The notes below the pieces were generated by a model. That model made no database searches and had not been told where the DNA came from. It was given only the letters and a program-made list of their open reading frames with translations. Made by a program: the position numbers and the translations under genes. From contig NZ_LS992154.1 in NCBI RefSeq assembly GCF_900239975.1, positions 1,054,001 to 1,118,000 on the forward strand: a stretch of 64,000 nucleotides of DNA, given 5' to 3'. This DNA comes from Chlamydia poikilotherma. GTDB lineage: Bacteria; Chlamydiota; Chlamydiia; Chlamydiales; Chlamydiaceae. Shown here piece by piece: positions 37,559-48,217 of the stretch (positions within the stretch are counted from its first letter, which is position 1; each line of letters starts with the position of its first letter).

Positions 37559-39466
37559 ATGATCCGCGTAATTTGCAACAATGAAACTTTTGAGCTGCCT
37601 GAAGGCGCTACTGCTGCTGATTTCGCGAGCAAAATAAAAAATTCTCATTACTTTGCTGGCGTTGTCATAAACGATCAAATTAAAGATCTATCCTCAACCC
37701 TAAAAGAAGGAGATACTCTAAGATTTGTCACCTTCGAAGATTCTGAAGGACGAGAGATTTTTCTACATACTTCTGCTCACATCTTAGCTCAGGCTGTATT
37801 ACGTCTCTGGCCCAAAGCTATTCCAACAATCGGTCCTGTTATAGATCAGGGATTCTATTATGATTTTGCAAATCTTTCGGTAAGCCAAGACGATTTTCTC
37901 ATGATCGAAAATATGATGGAGCAAATAGCTCAAGCAAAATTTGAAGTATCTAAAAAAACGTTTCATCATAAACAAGAAGCCTTAAAAGAATTCGCTTCCA
38001 ACCCATTTAAATTGGAGTTAATCCAAGAACTCCCTGAAGGAGAAAGTATCACAGCATACTCCCAAGGAGAATTTACAGATCTTTGTCGGGGTCCTCATCT
38101 CCCCTCTACTAATCCCGTAAAAGCTTTTAAACTCTTACGCACATCAGCAGCCTATTGGAGAGGAGATCCTAGTCGAGAATCTTTAGTAAGAATTTATGGA
38201 GTATCTTTCCCCACAACAAAGGAATTAAAAGAACATCTTCATCAATTAGAAGAAGCAAAAAAACGCGATCATCGCGTTTTAGGAGCAAAACTCGATCTCT
38301 TCTCACAACAAGAATGCTCGGCAGGCATGCCTTTTTTCCATCCTCGAGGCATGATTATTTGGGACGCTTTAATAGGTTATTGGAAACGGCTCCATCAACT
38401 TGCGGGCTACAAGCAAATCTTAACGCCCCAGCTTATGAACCGTAGTCTTTGGGAAGTTTCTGGACATTGGAGCAACTACAAAGAGAACATGTATACTCTA
38501 AAAATAGATGAAGAAGACTATGCAATTAAACCGATGAACTGCCCCGGATGCATGCTATATTATAAAACACGCTTACACAGCTATAAGGAATTTCCTTTAC
38601 GTGTTGCTGAGATTGGTCACGTGCATCGTTATGAAATTTCTGGAGCTCTTTCGGGACTTATGCGTGTACGCGCATTCCATCAAGATGATGCCCACGTATT
38701 TCTAACCCCCGAACAAGTGGAAGAAGAAACTCTGAATATTTTAAATCTAGTTTCTGAATTATACTCAACATTTGGTCTTGAATATCACCTAGAACTATCC
38801 ACACGTCCAGAACAAGCAACTATTGGCAGTGATGAGCTATGGGAATTAGCAACAGCAGCTTTAAAGCGTGCTCTTGTAAATTCCAACACACCTTTCATTA
38901 TCAATCCTGGAGACGGAGCCTTTTACGGACCGAAAATTGATATTCATGTAAAAGACGCTATTCAACGTACATGGCAATGTGGGACGATACAATTAGATAT
39001 GTTCCTGCCCGAACGTTTTGAATTGGAGTACACAAATGCACAGGGAGAGAAAAATACTCCTATTATGCTACACCGCGCTTTGTTTGGTTCTATTGAGAGA
39101 TTTTTAGGAATTCTCATCGAACATTTTAAAGGAAAGTTTCCTCTATGGTTGAGCCCTGAACATATTCGGTTAATCACTGTAGCGGATCGCCATCAACACA
39201 GAGCTAAAGAGCTTGCTACCGCATGGCAAAAATTAGGTCTTGTAGTGACCCTGGATGATTCTAATGAATCCGTAAGCAAGAAAATCCGGAATGCACAAAA
39301 TATGCAAGTCAACTATATGGTCACTTTAGGAGATCGGGAAATAGAGGAAAATACTCTAGCTGTACGCACCCGAGACAACCGAGTTTTAAATGCTATGACA
39401 GTAGAGACATTCATAAACACTATACTTGAAGAAAAGAACTCTTTGAGTTTAACTCCACTATTGTAG
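37559..39466 (+). CDS. thrS: Threonine--tRNA ligase
   Basis: Charges tRNA-Thr with threonine. The 635-residue class II synthetase has, in order, the TGS domain (1-60), the editing domain with [16 protein letters not shown], the catalytic core with motif 2 ([19 protein letters not shown] stretch around residue 350 and FHQDDAHVF), the zinc-site Cys in MNCPGC, motif 3 [13 protein letters not shown], and the C-terminal anticodon-binding domain. The ribosome-binding site GGAGAG is good. It heads a plus-strand run continuing with the ParA-like, pGP6-like and CT584-like genes and trpS. Confidence 0.97.
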   Translation: MIRVICNNETFELPEGATAADFASKIKNSHYFAGVVINDQIKDLSSTLKEGDTLRFVTFEDSEGREIFLHTSAHILAQAVLRLWPKAIPTIGPVIDQGFYYDFANLSVSQDDFLMIENMMEQIAQAKFEVSKKTFHHKQEALKEFASNPFKLELIQELPEGESITAYSQGEFTDLCRGPHLPSTNPVKAFKLLRTSAAYWRGDPSRESLVRIYGVSFPTTKELKEHLHQLEEAKKRDHRVLGAKLDLFSQQECSAGMPFFHPRGMIIWDALIGYWKRLHQLAGYKQILTPQLMNRSLWEVSGHWSNYKENMYTLKIDEEDYAIKPMNCPGCMLYYKTRLHSYKEFPLRVAEIGHVHRYEISGALSGLMRVRAFHQDDAHVFLTPEQVEEETLNILNLVSELYSTFGLEYHLELSTRPEQATIGSDELWELATAALKRALVNSNTPFIINPGDGAFYGPKIDIHVKDAIQRTWQCGTIQLDMFLPERFELEYTNAQGEKNTPIMLHRALFGSIERFLGILIEHFKGKFPLWLSPEHIRLITVADRHQHRAKELATAWQKLGLVVTLDDSNESVSKKIRNAQNMQVNYMVTLGDREIEENTLAVRTRDNRVLNAMTVETFINTILEEKNSLSLTPLL

Positions 39467-39496
39467 AAAACCCAGATCCAAGGACGAGCATCTCGC

Positions 39497-40264
39497 ATGA
39501 AAACCATCGCTGTCAATAGCTTTAAAGGTGGCACAGCAAAGACATCAACCACTCTGCATTTGGGAGCTGCTTTAGCACAATATCATAGCGCACGCGTGCT
39601 TCTTATTGATTTTGATGCTCAAGCAAATCTTACTTCAGGACTAGGTCTTGATCCCGATTGTTATGATAGCTTAGCTGTCGTGCTCCAGGGAGAAAAAAAT
39701 ATTCATGAGGTGATTCGTCCTATTGAAGATACGGGATTAGATCTAATTCCCGCAGACACCTGGCTAGAACGTATTGAAGTTTCTGGAAATCTAGCTGCGG
39801 ATCGTTATTCTCACGAACGATTAAAACATATTTTAGCCTCTGTTGAAAATGAGTATGACTATGTCATCATTGACACTCCCCCGTCTTTATGTTGGCTTAC
39901 AGAATCTGCATTAATTGCAGCAAAATATGCTCTAATTTGTGCTACTCCCGAGTTCTATAGTGTTAAAGGTTTGGAAAGGCTTTCCTCATTTATTCAGGGC
40001 ATTTCCTCAAGACATCCCCTAAATATTCTCGGTGTCGCTCTCTCTTTCTGGAACTATCGTGGAAGAAATAATGCAGCGTTTGCTGATTTGATTCATAAGA
40101 CATTTCCTGGAAGGCTATTAAACACTAAAATCCGTAGAGACATTACGATTTCTGAAGCAGCAATCCATGGGAAGCCTGTATTTGCTACAGCACCTTCGGC
40201 GCGAGCTTCTGAGGATTACCTAAATCTGACCAAAGAATTGTTAATTTTACTGAGGGAAATGTAA
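39497..40264 (+). CDS. ParA/MinD-family ATPase (chromosomal homologue of plasmid pGP5-D)
   Basis: A 255-residue deviant-Walker ATPase. Walker A is FKGGTAKTSTT with the signature Lys, the A' motif is LLIDFDAQANLTSGLG, and the switch region is YDYVIIDTPPSLCWL. ParA-like proteins move DNA or protein cargo, or repress transcription. The next gene resembles plasmid pGP6-D, so this pair matches pgp5-pgp6 on the chlamydial plasmid. Plasmid pGP5 has been reported to affect chromosomal gene expression; whether this protein does so is unknown. Often annotated minD, but no MinE partner or C-terminal amphipathic targeting helix is evident, so I do not use that symbol. Confidence 0.92.
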   Translation: MKTIAVNSFKGGTAKTSTTLHLGAALAQYHSARVLLIDFDAQANLTSGLGLDPDCYDSLAVVLQGEKNIHEVIRPIEDTGLDLIPADTWLERIEVSGNLAADRYSHERLKHILASVENEYDYVIIDTPPSLCWLTESALIAAKYALICATPEFYSVKGLERLSSFIQGISSRHPLNILGVALSFWNYRGRNNAAFADLIHKTFPGRLLNTKIRRDITISEAAIHGKPVFATAPSARASEDYLNLTKELLILLREM

Positions 40265-40268
40265 TCCT

Positions 40269-41021
40269 ATGGGAAATCTAAAAACGTTGTTAGAGAGCCG
40301 TTTCAGGAAAAACACTCAAGATAAAATGGAAACGCTAACACGCAAGCGTATGGAGGGAGAGCTCTCACCTTTCTTAAGCAGATTTTCCGATATAAAATTA
40401 TCCCAAAAAGAAGAAGAAAAATTCCGTCAACTTTTAGAAAACTATACATTTGAAGATCAGATTTCTGAAGAAGATTTTAAAAACCTCTGTAATCTCTCTG
40501 CACAAATAAAACAAATCCATCATCAGGCAGTGCTCTTGCATGGGGAGCGTATAAAAAAAGTCCGCGATTTATTAAAAACTTATCGTGAAGGGGCCTTCTC
40601 TGCTTGGTTACTTATTACCTATGGGAATCGACAAACTCCCTATAATTTTCTTGTATATTACGAACTATTTTCTAATCTTCCTGAACCTTTGAAAATAGAA
40701 GCTGAGAAAATGCCCAGACAAGCAATTTATACATTAGCTTCTCGACAAGGACCTCAAGAGAAAAAAGAAGCCATTATCCGCAACTATCGTGGAGAAAGCA
40801 AAGGAGAGCTCTTGGATATTATTAGAAGAGAGTTTCCTTTAATTTCTACAGATCGTCGTCAAACTTGTTTGGCGAAACAAGCACTGGCTATACTTTCCAA
40901 AGGCTCGCAATTATTAAAAAAATGCTCAGAATTATCTCCTGAGGATCATGCTGCCCTTGAAAAATTGATAAAAAAGCTTCAAAAAGTTAAAAGTAATTTC
41001 TTTCCCAATACAAAGGTCTAA
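40269..41021 (+). CDS. pGP6-D-like protein (CT583-like)
   Basis: A 250-residue, highly charged, helical protein without signal or membrane segment (for example KLSQKEEEKFRQLLENYTFE). It resembles the virulence plasmid pGP6-D in length, charge and position after the ParA-like gene. Function is unknown. I recall that the C. trachomatis homologue was secreted by a heterologous type III system in screening work, so an effector or regulator role are both open. It starts 4 nt after the ParA-like stop, so it is in the same operon. Confidence 0.85.
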   Translation: MGNLKTLLESRFRKNTQDKMETLTRKRMEGELSPFLSRFSDIKLSQKEEEKFRQLLENYTFEDQISEEDFKNLCNLSAQIKQIHHQAVLLHGERIKKVRDLLKTYREGAFSAWLLITYGNRQTPYNFLVYYELFSNLPEPLKIEAEKMPRQAIYTLASRQGPQEKKEAIIRNYRGESKGELLDIIRREFPLISTDRRQTCLAKQALAILSKGSQLLKKCSELSPEDHAALEKLIKKLQKVKSNFFPNTKV

Positions 41022-41023
41022 AT

Positions 41024-41578
41024 ATGGCAGCTAAATCAAAAACACTAGAACTAGAAGATAATGTTTTTCTTATTCTTGAAGGAAATTTAAAAAGAATTTT
41101 CGCCACTGCTATTGGCTACACTACATTCCGAGAATTTCAAAATGTTGTTTTTAACTGCTCTAACGGCCAACAAGAAATAGCGAATTTCTTTTTTGAAATG
41201 CTCATCAACGGCAAACTCACTCATGAACTTCCTGTAGAACAAAAACAAGCGGCTCAAAGCCTAATGGCTGAATTTATGATGCTCATTCGTGTCGCTAAAG
41301 ATGTTCATGAGCGTGGTGAATTCATTAATTTCATTACATCAGATATGCTATCTCAGCAAGAACGCTGCGTATTCTTGAATCGTTTATCTAGAGTAGATGG
41401 ACAAGAATTTTTATTAATGACCGATGTTCAAAATACCTGCCATTTAATTCGTCATCTATTAGCAAGACTTTTGGAAGCACAAAAGAACCCGGTAGGAGAG
41501 AAAAACCTCCAAGAAATTCAAGAAGATATAGTATCATTGAAAAATCATTTCGAAGAATTAGAGAAATCTTTTCAATAA
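41024..41578 (+). CDS. CT584-like protein, proposed type III secretion component
   Basis: A 184-residue soluble, mainly helical protein (for example TYMKLEE-like and KDVHERGEFINFITSD segments) with two Cys in the C-terminal half. The family has been proposed as a type III needle-tip protein, but a later crystal structure, as I recall, argued against a classical tip fold. Both are literature memory, not seen here. It starts 2 nt after the pGP6-like gene and ends 10 nt before trpS, so it is translated as part of that run although it is unrelated to translation. Confidence 0.85.
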   Translation: MAAKSKTLELEDNVFLILEGNLKRIFATAIGYTTFREFQNVVFNCSNGQQEIANFFFEMLINGKLTHELPVEQKQAAQSLMAEFMMLIRVAKDVHERGEFINFITSDMLSQQERCVFLNRLSRVDGQEFLLMTDVQNTCHLIRHLLARLLEAQKNPVGEKNLQEIQEDIVSLKNHFEELEKSFQ

Positions 41579-41588
41579 ATAAAGATTT

Positions 41589-42626
41589 ATGAACAAGAAA
41601 AAACGCGTACTTACCGGTGACCGACCAACAGGAAAACTGCATTTAGGTCATTGGGTGGGTTCCATAAAAAATCGTTTAGATTTACAGAATAACCCTGCTT
41701 ACGATTGCTTTTTCATCGTTGCGGATCTCCACACTCTTACAACGCGAATACGTAAAGAACAGGTTTTAGATGTTGACAATCACATTTATGAAGTTCTTGC
41801 AGACTGGTTGAGTGTGGGGATAGATCCGAATAAGTCTACTATTTACTTACAATCAGCAATTCCTGAGATTTACGAACTCTATTTGCTATTTTCCATGCTA
41901 ATTTCCATTAACCGGATCATGGGAATTCCTAGTCTCAAAGAAATGGCAAAGAATGCTTCCATTGAAGAAGGCGGCTTGTCTTTTGGACTAGTAGGTTATC
42001 CTGTATTACAAAGTGCTGATATTCTCCTTGCAAAAGCTCAGCTTGTTCCCGTAGGCAAAGACAACGAAGCTCACGTAGAGTTAACACGTGATATCGCACG
42101 CAATTTTAACCGTTTATATGGAGAGATTTTCCCTGAACCTGAAACCCTACAAGGAGAGATTACCTCTTTAGTAGGTATTGACGGACAAGGCAAAATGAGT
42201 AAATCAGCAAACAATGCTGTATACCTTTCTGATGATGATGCTACTATCAAAGATAAGATCAGAAAAATGTATACTGACCCCAATCGGATTCATGCGACGA
42301 CCCCAGGTCGTGTTGAGGGAAATCCTTTATTTATCTATCACGATATTTTCAATCCTAATAAAGAAGAAGTTGAAGAGTTTAAAACACGTTACCGTCAAGG
42401 GTGTATAAAAGACGTTGAGGTAAAAGCACGTCTTGCTGAGGAGCTAATCCTGTTCCTGCAACCTTTTAAAGAGAAACGTGCTGAGCTATTGGCACAGCCT
42501 CAAATTCTTCAAGAAGCATTGCAACAAGGCACGGAAAAAATGCGTGCTATAGCAAAAGAAACTATGGAAGAAGTCCATAATACCTTAGGGTTAAGCCATA
42601 AATGGCGTTCTCGTCTATCGCTATAA
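41589..42626 (+). CDS. trpS: Tryptophan--tRNA ligase
   Basis: Class I synthetase that charges tRNA-Trp. The 345-residue protein shows the HIGH-type motif [13 protein letters not shown] near residue 13-25, the KMSKS loop GKMSKS near residue 205, and [19 protein letters not shown] in the active-site domain. The length fits bacterial TrpRS. It is cotranscribed with the CT584-like gene upstream and is 13 nt before uvrB. Confidence 0.97.
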   Translation: MNKKKRVLTGDRPTGKLHLGHWVGSIKNRLDLQNNPAYDCFFIVADLHTLTTRIRKEQVLDVDNHIYEVLADWLSVGIDPNKSTIYLQSAIPEIYELYLLFSMLISINRIMGIPSLKEMAKNASIEEGGLSFGLVGYPVLQSADILLAKAQLVPVGKDNEAHVELTRDIARNFNRLYGEIFPEPETLQGEITSLVGIDGQGKMSKSANNAVYLSDDDATIKDKIRKMYTDPNRIHATTPGRVEGNPLFIYHDIFNPNKEEVEEFKTRYRQGCIKDVEVKARLAEELILFLQPFKEKRAELLAQPQILQEALQQGTEKMRAIAKETMEEVHNTLGLSHKWRSRLSL

Positions 42627-42639
42627 CTTACTCACGCCC

Positions 42640-44610
42640 ATGATTTTTGAATTACGAGCAGCTTTTTCCCCTTGTGGCGATCAGCCGGAAGCTATTGCTA
42701 AACTTACCAAAGGCATACGTAATAGTGTACAATCTCAGGTACTTTTAGGAACTACTGGCTCAGGAAAAACTTTCACGATTGCCAATGTTGTGGCCAATGT
42801 TAACCGTCCTACACTCGTATTGGCACATAATAAAACATTAGCAGCACAATTATACCAAGAATTCAAAGAATTCTTTCCCAATAATGCTGTTGAGTATTTC
42901 ATCTCTTACTATGATTACTATCAACCTGAAGCCTATATCGCTCGCAATGATACCTACATAGAAAAAAGCCTCTTAATCAATAGTGAAATTGATAAATTAC
43001 GTTTATCTGCAACACGATCTATATTAGAGCGCAGAGATACTTTGATTGTTTCGTCTGTATCTTGTATTTATGGTATTGGTTCTCCTGAAAACTATGCTTC
43101 TATGGCTTTAGAGTTGGAAGTGGGAAAGGACTATCCTCGCATAGCACTTGCCGCTCGGCTTGTAAAAATGAACTACCAAGCTTCTCCAGTAGTACAACGT
43201 TCAACATTTCGTGAACGCGGTAGTGTTATTGATATTTTCCCTGCCTATGAAAGTGATCAAGCTATCCGCCTAGAGTTTTTCAATGATACCCTATCTTCCA
43301 TAGAATACAGCGATCCTTTAACTATGATTCCTATGGCGTCAGTAGCCTCAGCCATTATTTATCCAGGATCACATTACGTAACACCCGAAGCTGTACGTGA
43401 ACAAGCTATACGTTCTATACGTGAAGAATTAGAAGAACGTATGCTGTTCTTCCAGGATCGCCCTATAGAACAAGATAGATTATTCCATAGAACCACTCAT
43501 GATATCGAAATGATAAAAGAGACAGGCTTCTGTAAAGGAATAGAAAACTATTCTCGTCATTTTACAAAGATGCCTCCGGGAGCACCTCCCGCTTGTCTAT
43601 TAGATTATTTTCCTAAAGACTTCCTATTAGTTATAGATGAATCACATCAAACTTTACCTCAAATACGCGCTATGTACCGTGGAGATCTATCTAGGAAACA
43701 GTCCTTAGTAGAATATGGTTTTCGACTTCCCTCTGCTTATGATAACCGCCCTTTGACTTATGAAGAAGCTCAGAAGTATTTCCATAATGTAATTTATGTA
43801 TCTGCAACTCCCGGAGAGACAGAATTAAACGAGAGTCGGGGATATATTGTAGAACAAATTATCCGACCCACAGGGATTCCTGATCCCATTCCAGAAATTC
43901 GCCCTGCAACAGGACAAGTAGATGATCTACTCGAAGAAATCCGAAAACGCTTATCTAAATCTCAGGAAAAGATTTTAGTAATTTCTATTACTAAAAAACT
44001 CGCTGAGGATATCGCTGCTTTCCTTTCAGAATTAGATATCGCCGCAGCATACCTACATTCTGGAATAGAAACCGCAGAACGTACACGTATTCTTGCTGAT
44101 TTACGTCTGGGAAATATTGATGTACTTATAGGCGTAAACTTACTTCGAGAAGGATTAGATCTTCCTGAAGTCTCTTTAGTCGCTATTCTTGATGCCGATA
44201 AGGAGGGCTTTTTACGTAGCACCTCTTCTTTAATACAGTTTTGTGGGAGAGCAGCAAGAAATGTCGCGGGTAAGGTGATCTTCTATGCCGATCAAAAAAC
44301 ACGATCTATAGAACAAACCTTAAAAGAGACAGAACGTCGTCGACAAATACAATTGGATTATAATAAAGCTAATAACATTACGCCTAAGCCTATTATTAAA
44401 GCGATCTTCGCTAATCCTATTCCTCAGGGAGGGAAAAAAGAAACTCAAGAGACTCCTAAAGTCCCGCTTTCCATAAAAGAATTGGAAAAACTTATAAAAA
44501 AATATGAAAATCTCATGCAGGAAGCCGCTCATGAATTTCGATTTGATGAGGCCGCAAAATATCGAGATAAAATGAAAGCCGCTAAGGAACAACTTCTTTA
44601 TATCTCATAA
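42640..44610 (+). CDS. uvrB: Excinuclease ABC subunit UvrB
   Basis: DNA damage-verifying subunit of nucleotide excision repair. The 656-residue protein has Walker A TTGSGKTF near residue 40, the beta-hairpin segment [22 protein letters not shown], the C-terminal helicase motifs [16 protein letters not shown] and CGRAARN, and a C-terminal UVR motif ([19 protein letters not shown]) that contacts UvrC. No anomalies were noted. Confidence 0.97.
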   Translation: MIFELRAAFSPCGDQPEAIAKLTKGIRNSVQSQVLLGTTGSGKTFTIANVVANVNRPTLVLAHNKTLAAQLYQEFKEFFPNNAVEYFISYYDYYQPEAYIARNDTYIEKSLLINSEIDKLRLSATRSILERRDTLIVSSVSCIYGIGSPENYASMALELEVGKDYPRIALAARLVKMNYQASPVVQRSTFRERGSVIDIFPAYESDQAIRLEFFNDTLSSIEYSDPLTMIPMASVASAIIYPGSHYVTPEAVREQAIRSIREELEERMLFFQDRPIEQDRLFHRTTHDIEMIKETGFCKGIENYSRHFTKMPPGAPPACLLDYFPKDFLLVIDESHQTLPQIRAMYRGDLSRKQSLVEYGFRLPSAYDNRPLTYEEAQKYFHNVIYVSATPGETELNESRGYIVEQIIRPTGIPDPIPEIRPATGQVDDLLEEIRKRLSKSQEKILVISITKKLAEDIAAFLSELDIAAAYLHSGIETAERTRILADLRLGNIDVLIGVNLLREGLDLPEVSLVAILDADKEGFLRSTSSLIQFCGRAARNVAGKVIFYADQKTRSIEQTLKETERRRQIQLDYNKANNITPKPIIKAIFANPIPQGGKKETQETPKVPLSIKELEKLIKKYENLMQEAAHEFRFDEAAKYRDKMKAAKEQLLYIS

Positions 44611-44734
44611 AATATTGTAAAAATCTCAAATGAAATCTGCTTGCTTTTTGTAAAATCAAAACCTAATATTGCCATTAAGCTCCCCCTACGTAATTTCATC
44701 TGATAAGGTAATCAGCATACCCAGATTATGTTAA

Positions 44735-46063
<1,329 letters not shown>

Positions 46064-46075
46064 AATTGCACACAT

Positions 46076-46114
46076 ATCGCTTTCTAGTCATTCCTGGAAA
46101 GCGATTATCTTTTT
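46076..46114 (+). terminator. Intrinsic terminator after eno
   Basis: A 12-bp stem with one G-T wobble (46076-46087 with 46094-46105, outer arms ATCGCTTTC and GAAAGCGAT) and a six-nt loop is followed by TATCTTTTT (46106-46114). It starts 13 nt after the eno stop. Confidence 0.85.
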
Positions 46115-46253
46115 ATAACATCTCTTTGTTAAATATCTTATTTTTTTCCTTAGATACGCTATAAAGATATAAAACTCTCCTGACACGTTAAATAGTAGAT
46201 GTCTGCTTAAGCAAAATTTTCTATATATTTAAAAAAACGAAAAAAGAAGGTTT

Positions 46254-46292
46254 ATGAAGATCGGAAACGATCTTACAAATGCCATCTTATAA
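46254..46292 (+). other. 12-codon upstream ORF with embedded hairpin before rsbU
   Basis: ATG at 46254, preceded by the strong ribosome-binding site AGAAGG, reads MKIGNDLTNAIL and ends with TAA at 46290-46292, 17 nt before the rsbU ATG. Within it, AAGATCG-GAAA-CGATCTT (46257-46274) is a perfect 7-bp stem with a GNRA-type loop. rsbU itself has no recognisable ribosome-binding site, so translational coupling is plausible. Confidence 0.35.
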
Positions 46293-46309
46293 CTACTCAT
46301 TTAATGTAG

Positions 46310-48217
46310 ATGATCCCTTTTACAAAAACGATAGGCTATCGTTTGTGGTTAGCATGTGTAGCTGCAATATTAATTCCTCTGGGGATTAATATCGTCCTAC
46401 TCAACCTCAGACAATACCACACTACAGTTTCATCGGTTACAGTAGCTTTTAAAGAAAATGCTGCTTTTAAAGTGGATACTCTCATGCAAATAGTTCCACT
46501 AAATGCTGATGTTTTAGCACTATTCTCAGAAGTTCTAGATCTTGATGAGGGGATTCCCTCAGTTCCTAATGTTGAGCTTAGTAATGAAATGCAAAGAATA
46601 TTCAGCTCAACATATGACGAAATCTCTTTAATTAAGCTCCAGTCTAATGGAGAGAAAATTGTTGTGGCCTCTAGTCTTCCGAACCATCTTGGAGAAAATT
46701 ATCAAAATAAAATAGACATTCCTAACAATTTGCCTTTCTCAGCAACATTTAAACAATCTTCAGATGGTCATGAAGTTTTTTCAATAATGCAGGCAAACAT
46801 CTTCGATAATGATACTCATGAACTTCTAGGTATTCTTTATACAACACACAATGTTGAAAAATTTCTCGAAGATATTCTTGTAAATACTCAGGCCTACTTC
46901 ACTATAAAAACAGCTATTTTATCTAAAGATGGAATCATCTTAAAAGCTTCTGACCCCGACTTAGATCTTCGATCTATTCACGATAATGTTACTGAAAAAC
47001 AATTTTGCGATACTTTCTTGGATGAAAGTACCTGCCCAAAAGGGATTTCTCTAAAGCCCCTCTCACTAACTCCCTTATCTATAGAACCAAATTTTTTCTC
47101 TTTTAAAAATGGGGATCGGGAAATATGGAGCTATCTCGCTAACGTCCCTAATATGGATTTACATGTTCTCTCTTATGGGACAAAGGCAGAGCTCTTTTCC
47201 TCATTCTGGAAACGTACGTTAATTTACTTTGCTTACTTTTTATGCGTTGTTTTAGGAAGTATTATCGCTTATCTCGCTGCCAAAAGATTATCTTTGCCTA
47301 TTCGCAAACTTGCCACAGTCATCATACAAACAAGAAAAAATATTCGAGATCCCTATGTTGATGATTCCCTAGGATTCGAAGTGAATAGGTTGGGTCATAT
47401 TTTTAACGCCATGGTACAAAGTCTAGACCAACAGCAAACCTTAGCAGAAAAAAATTATGAAATAAAAGAAAGTGCTCAAAATGCTCTTCGTCTTGGCGAG
47501 CAAGCTCAGCAAAGACTTCTGCCCAATACTCTTCCTAATTATCCTCATACGGAATTAGCAAAAGCTTATATCCCTGCTATTACTGTAGGGGGTGATTTCT
47601 TCGATGCCTTTATCGTAGGTGAAGGTGATCAAGCTACATTATTTTTAATCGTTGCTGATGCTTCTGGGAAAGGTGTCCACGCTTGCGGATACTCTTTATT
47701 CCTGAAGAATATGCTGCGTACATTCCTATCACAAATCCCTTCGATAAAAGAAGCTGTAGAACAAACAGCCTCTCTATTTTATAAAAACACCGCTGATTCA
47801 GGAATGTTTGTCACCCTATGTGTCTACAGTTACAATTATAAAACAGGAGTTATAGAGTTTTATTCCTGTGGTCATAATCCTGCGTGTTATCTATCTCCTA
47901 ATGGAAATGTTTCCCTCCTCTCTCACCGAGGAATGGCCTTGGGATTTCTTCCTAATATTCCTGATGTCCCTACAGAAAGTTTCCACCCAGCTCCAGGATC
48001 TTTGATTGTCTTATATTCAGATGGAATTACAGAAGCTCATAATAAAGATTTTGAAATGTTTGGTGAAGAACGGTTAAAAAGCATTGTACAAACCTTAGTA
48101 GGGAAAAGCGCAGAAGATGCTATGCATTCTTTAATGCTATCTGTGAAAACTTTCGTAGGAAATTGCCATCAACATGATGACATTACCTTGCTGATTCTTA
48201 AAATATCGGACTCATGA
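46310..48217 (+). CDS. rsbU: RsbU-family sensor phosphatase (PP2C/SpoIIE domain)
   Basis: A 635-residue inner-membrane sensor phosphatase. N-terminal TM (about 10-28), an extracytoplasmic ligand-binding domain (about 30-300), a second TM (LIYFAYFLCVVLGSIIAYLA, near 305-324), a HAMP linker, and a C-terminal PP2C-type SpoIIE domain. The metal-binding Asp motifs are intact: VGGDFFDA near residue 428, ADASGKG near 450, SDGITEA near 570 and QHDDIT near 620. RsbU proteins dephosphorylate anti-anti-sigma proteins (RsbV) in a partner-switching pathway. I recall a report that the chlamydial periplasmic domain binds a TCA-cycle intermediate. The end overlaps the next gene by ATGA. Confidence 0.93.
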   Translation: MIPFTKTIGYRLWLACVAAILIPLGINIVLLNLRQYHTTVSSVTVAFKENAAFKVDTLMQIVPLNADVLALFSEVLDLDEGIPSVPNVELSNEMQRIFSSTYDEISLIKLQSNGEKIVVASSLPNHLGENYQNKIDIPNNLPFSATFKQSSDGHEVFSIMQANIFDNDTHELLGILYTTHNVEKFLEDILVNTQAYFTIKTAILSKDGIILKASDPDLDLRSIHDNVTEKQFCDTFLDESTCPKGISLKPLSLTPLSIEPNFFSFKNGDREIWSYLANVPNMDLHVLSYGTKAELFSSFWKRTLIYFAYFLCVVLGSIIAYLAAKRLSLPIRKLATVIIQTRKNIRDPYVDDSLGFEVNRLGHIFNAMVQSLDQQQTLAEKNYEIKESAQNALRLGEQAQQRLLPNTLPNYPHTELAKAYIPAITVGGDFFDAFIVGEGDQATLFLIVADASGKGVHACGYSLFLKNMLRTFLSQIPSIKEAVEQTASLFYKNTADSGMFVTLCVYSYNYKTGVIEFYSCGHNPACYLSPNGNVSLLSHRGMALGFLPNIPDVPTESFHPAPGSLIVLYSDGITEAHNKDFEMFGEERLKSIVQTLVGKSAEDAMHSLMLSVKTFVGNCHQHDDITLLILKISDS

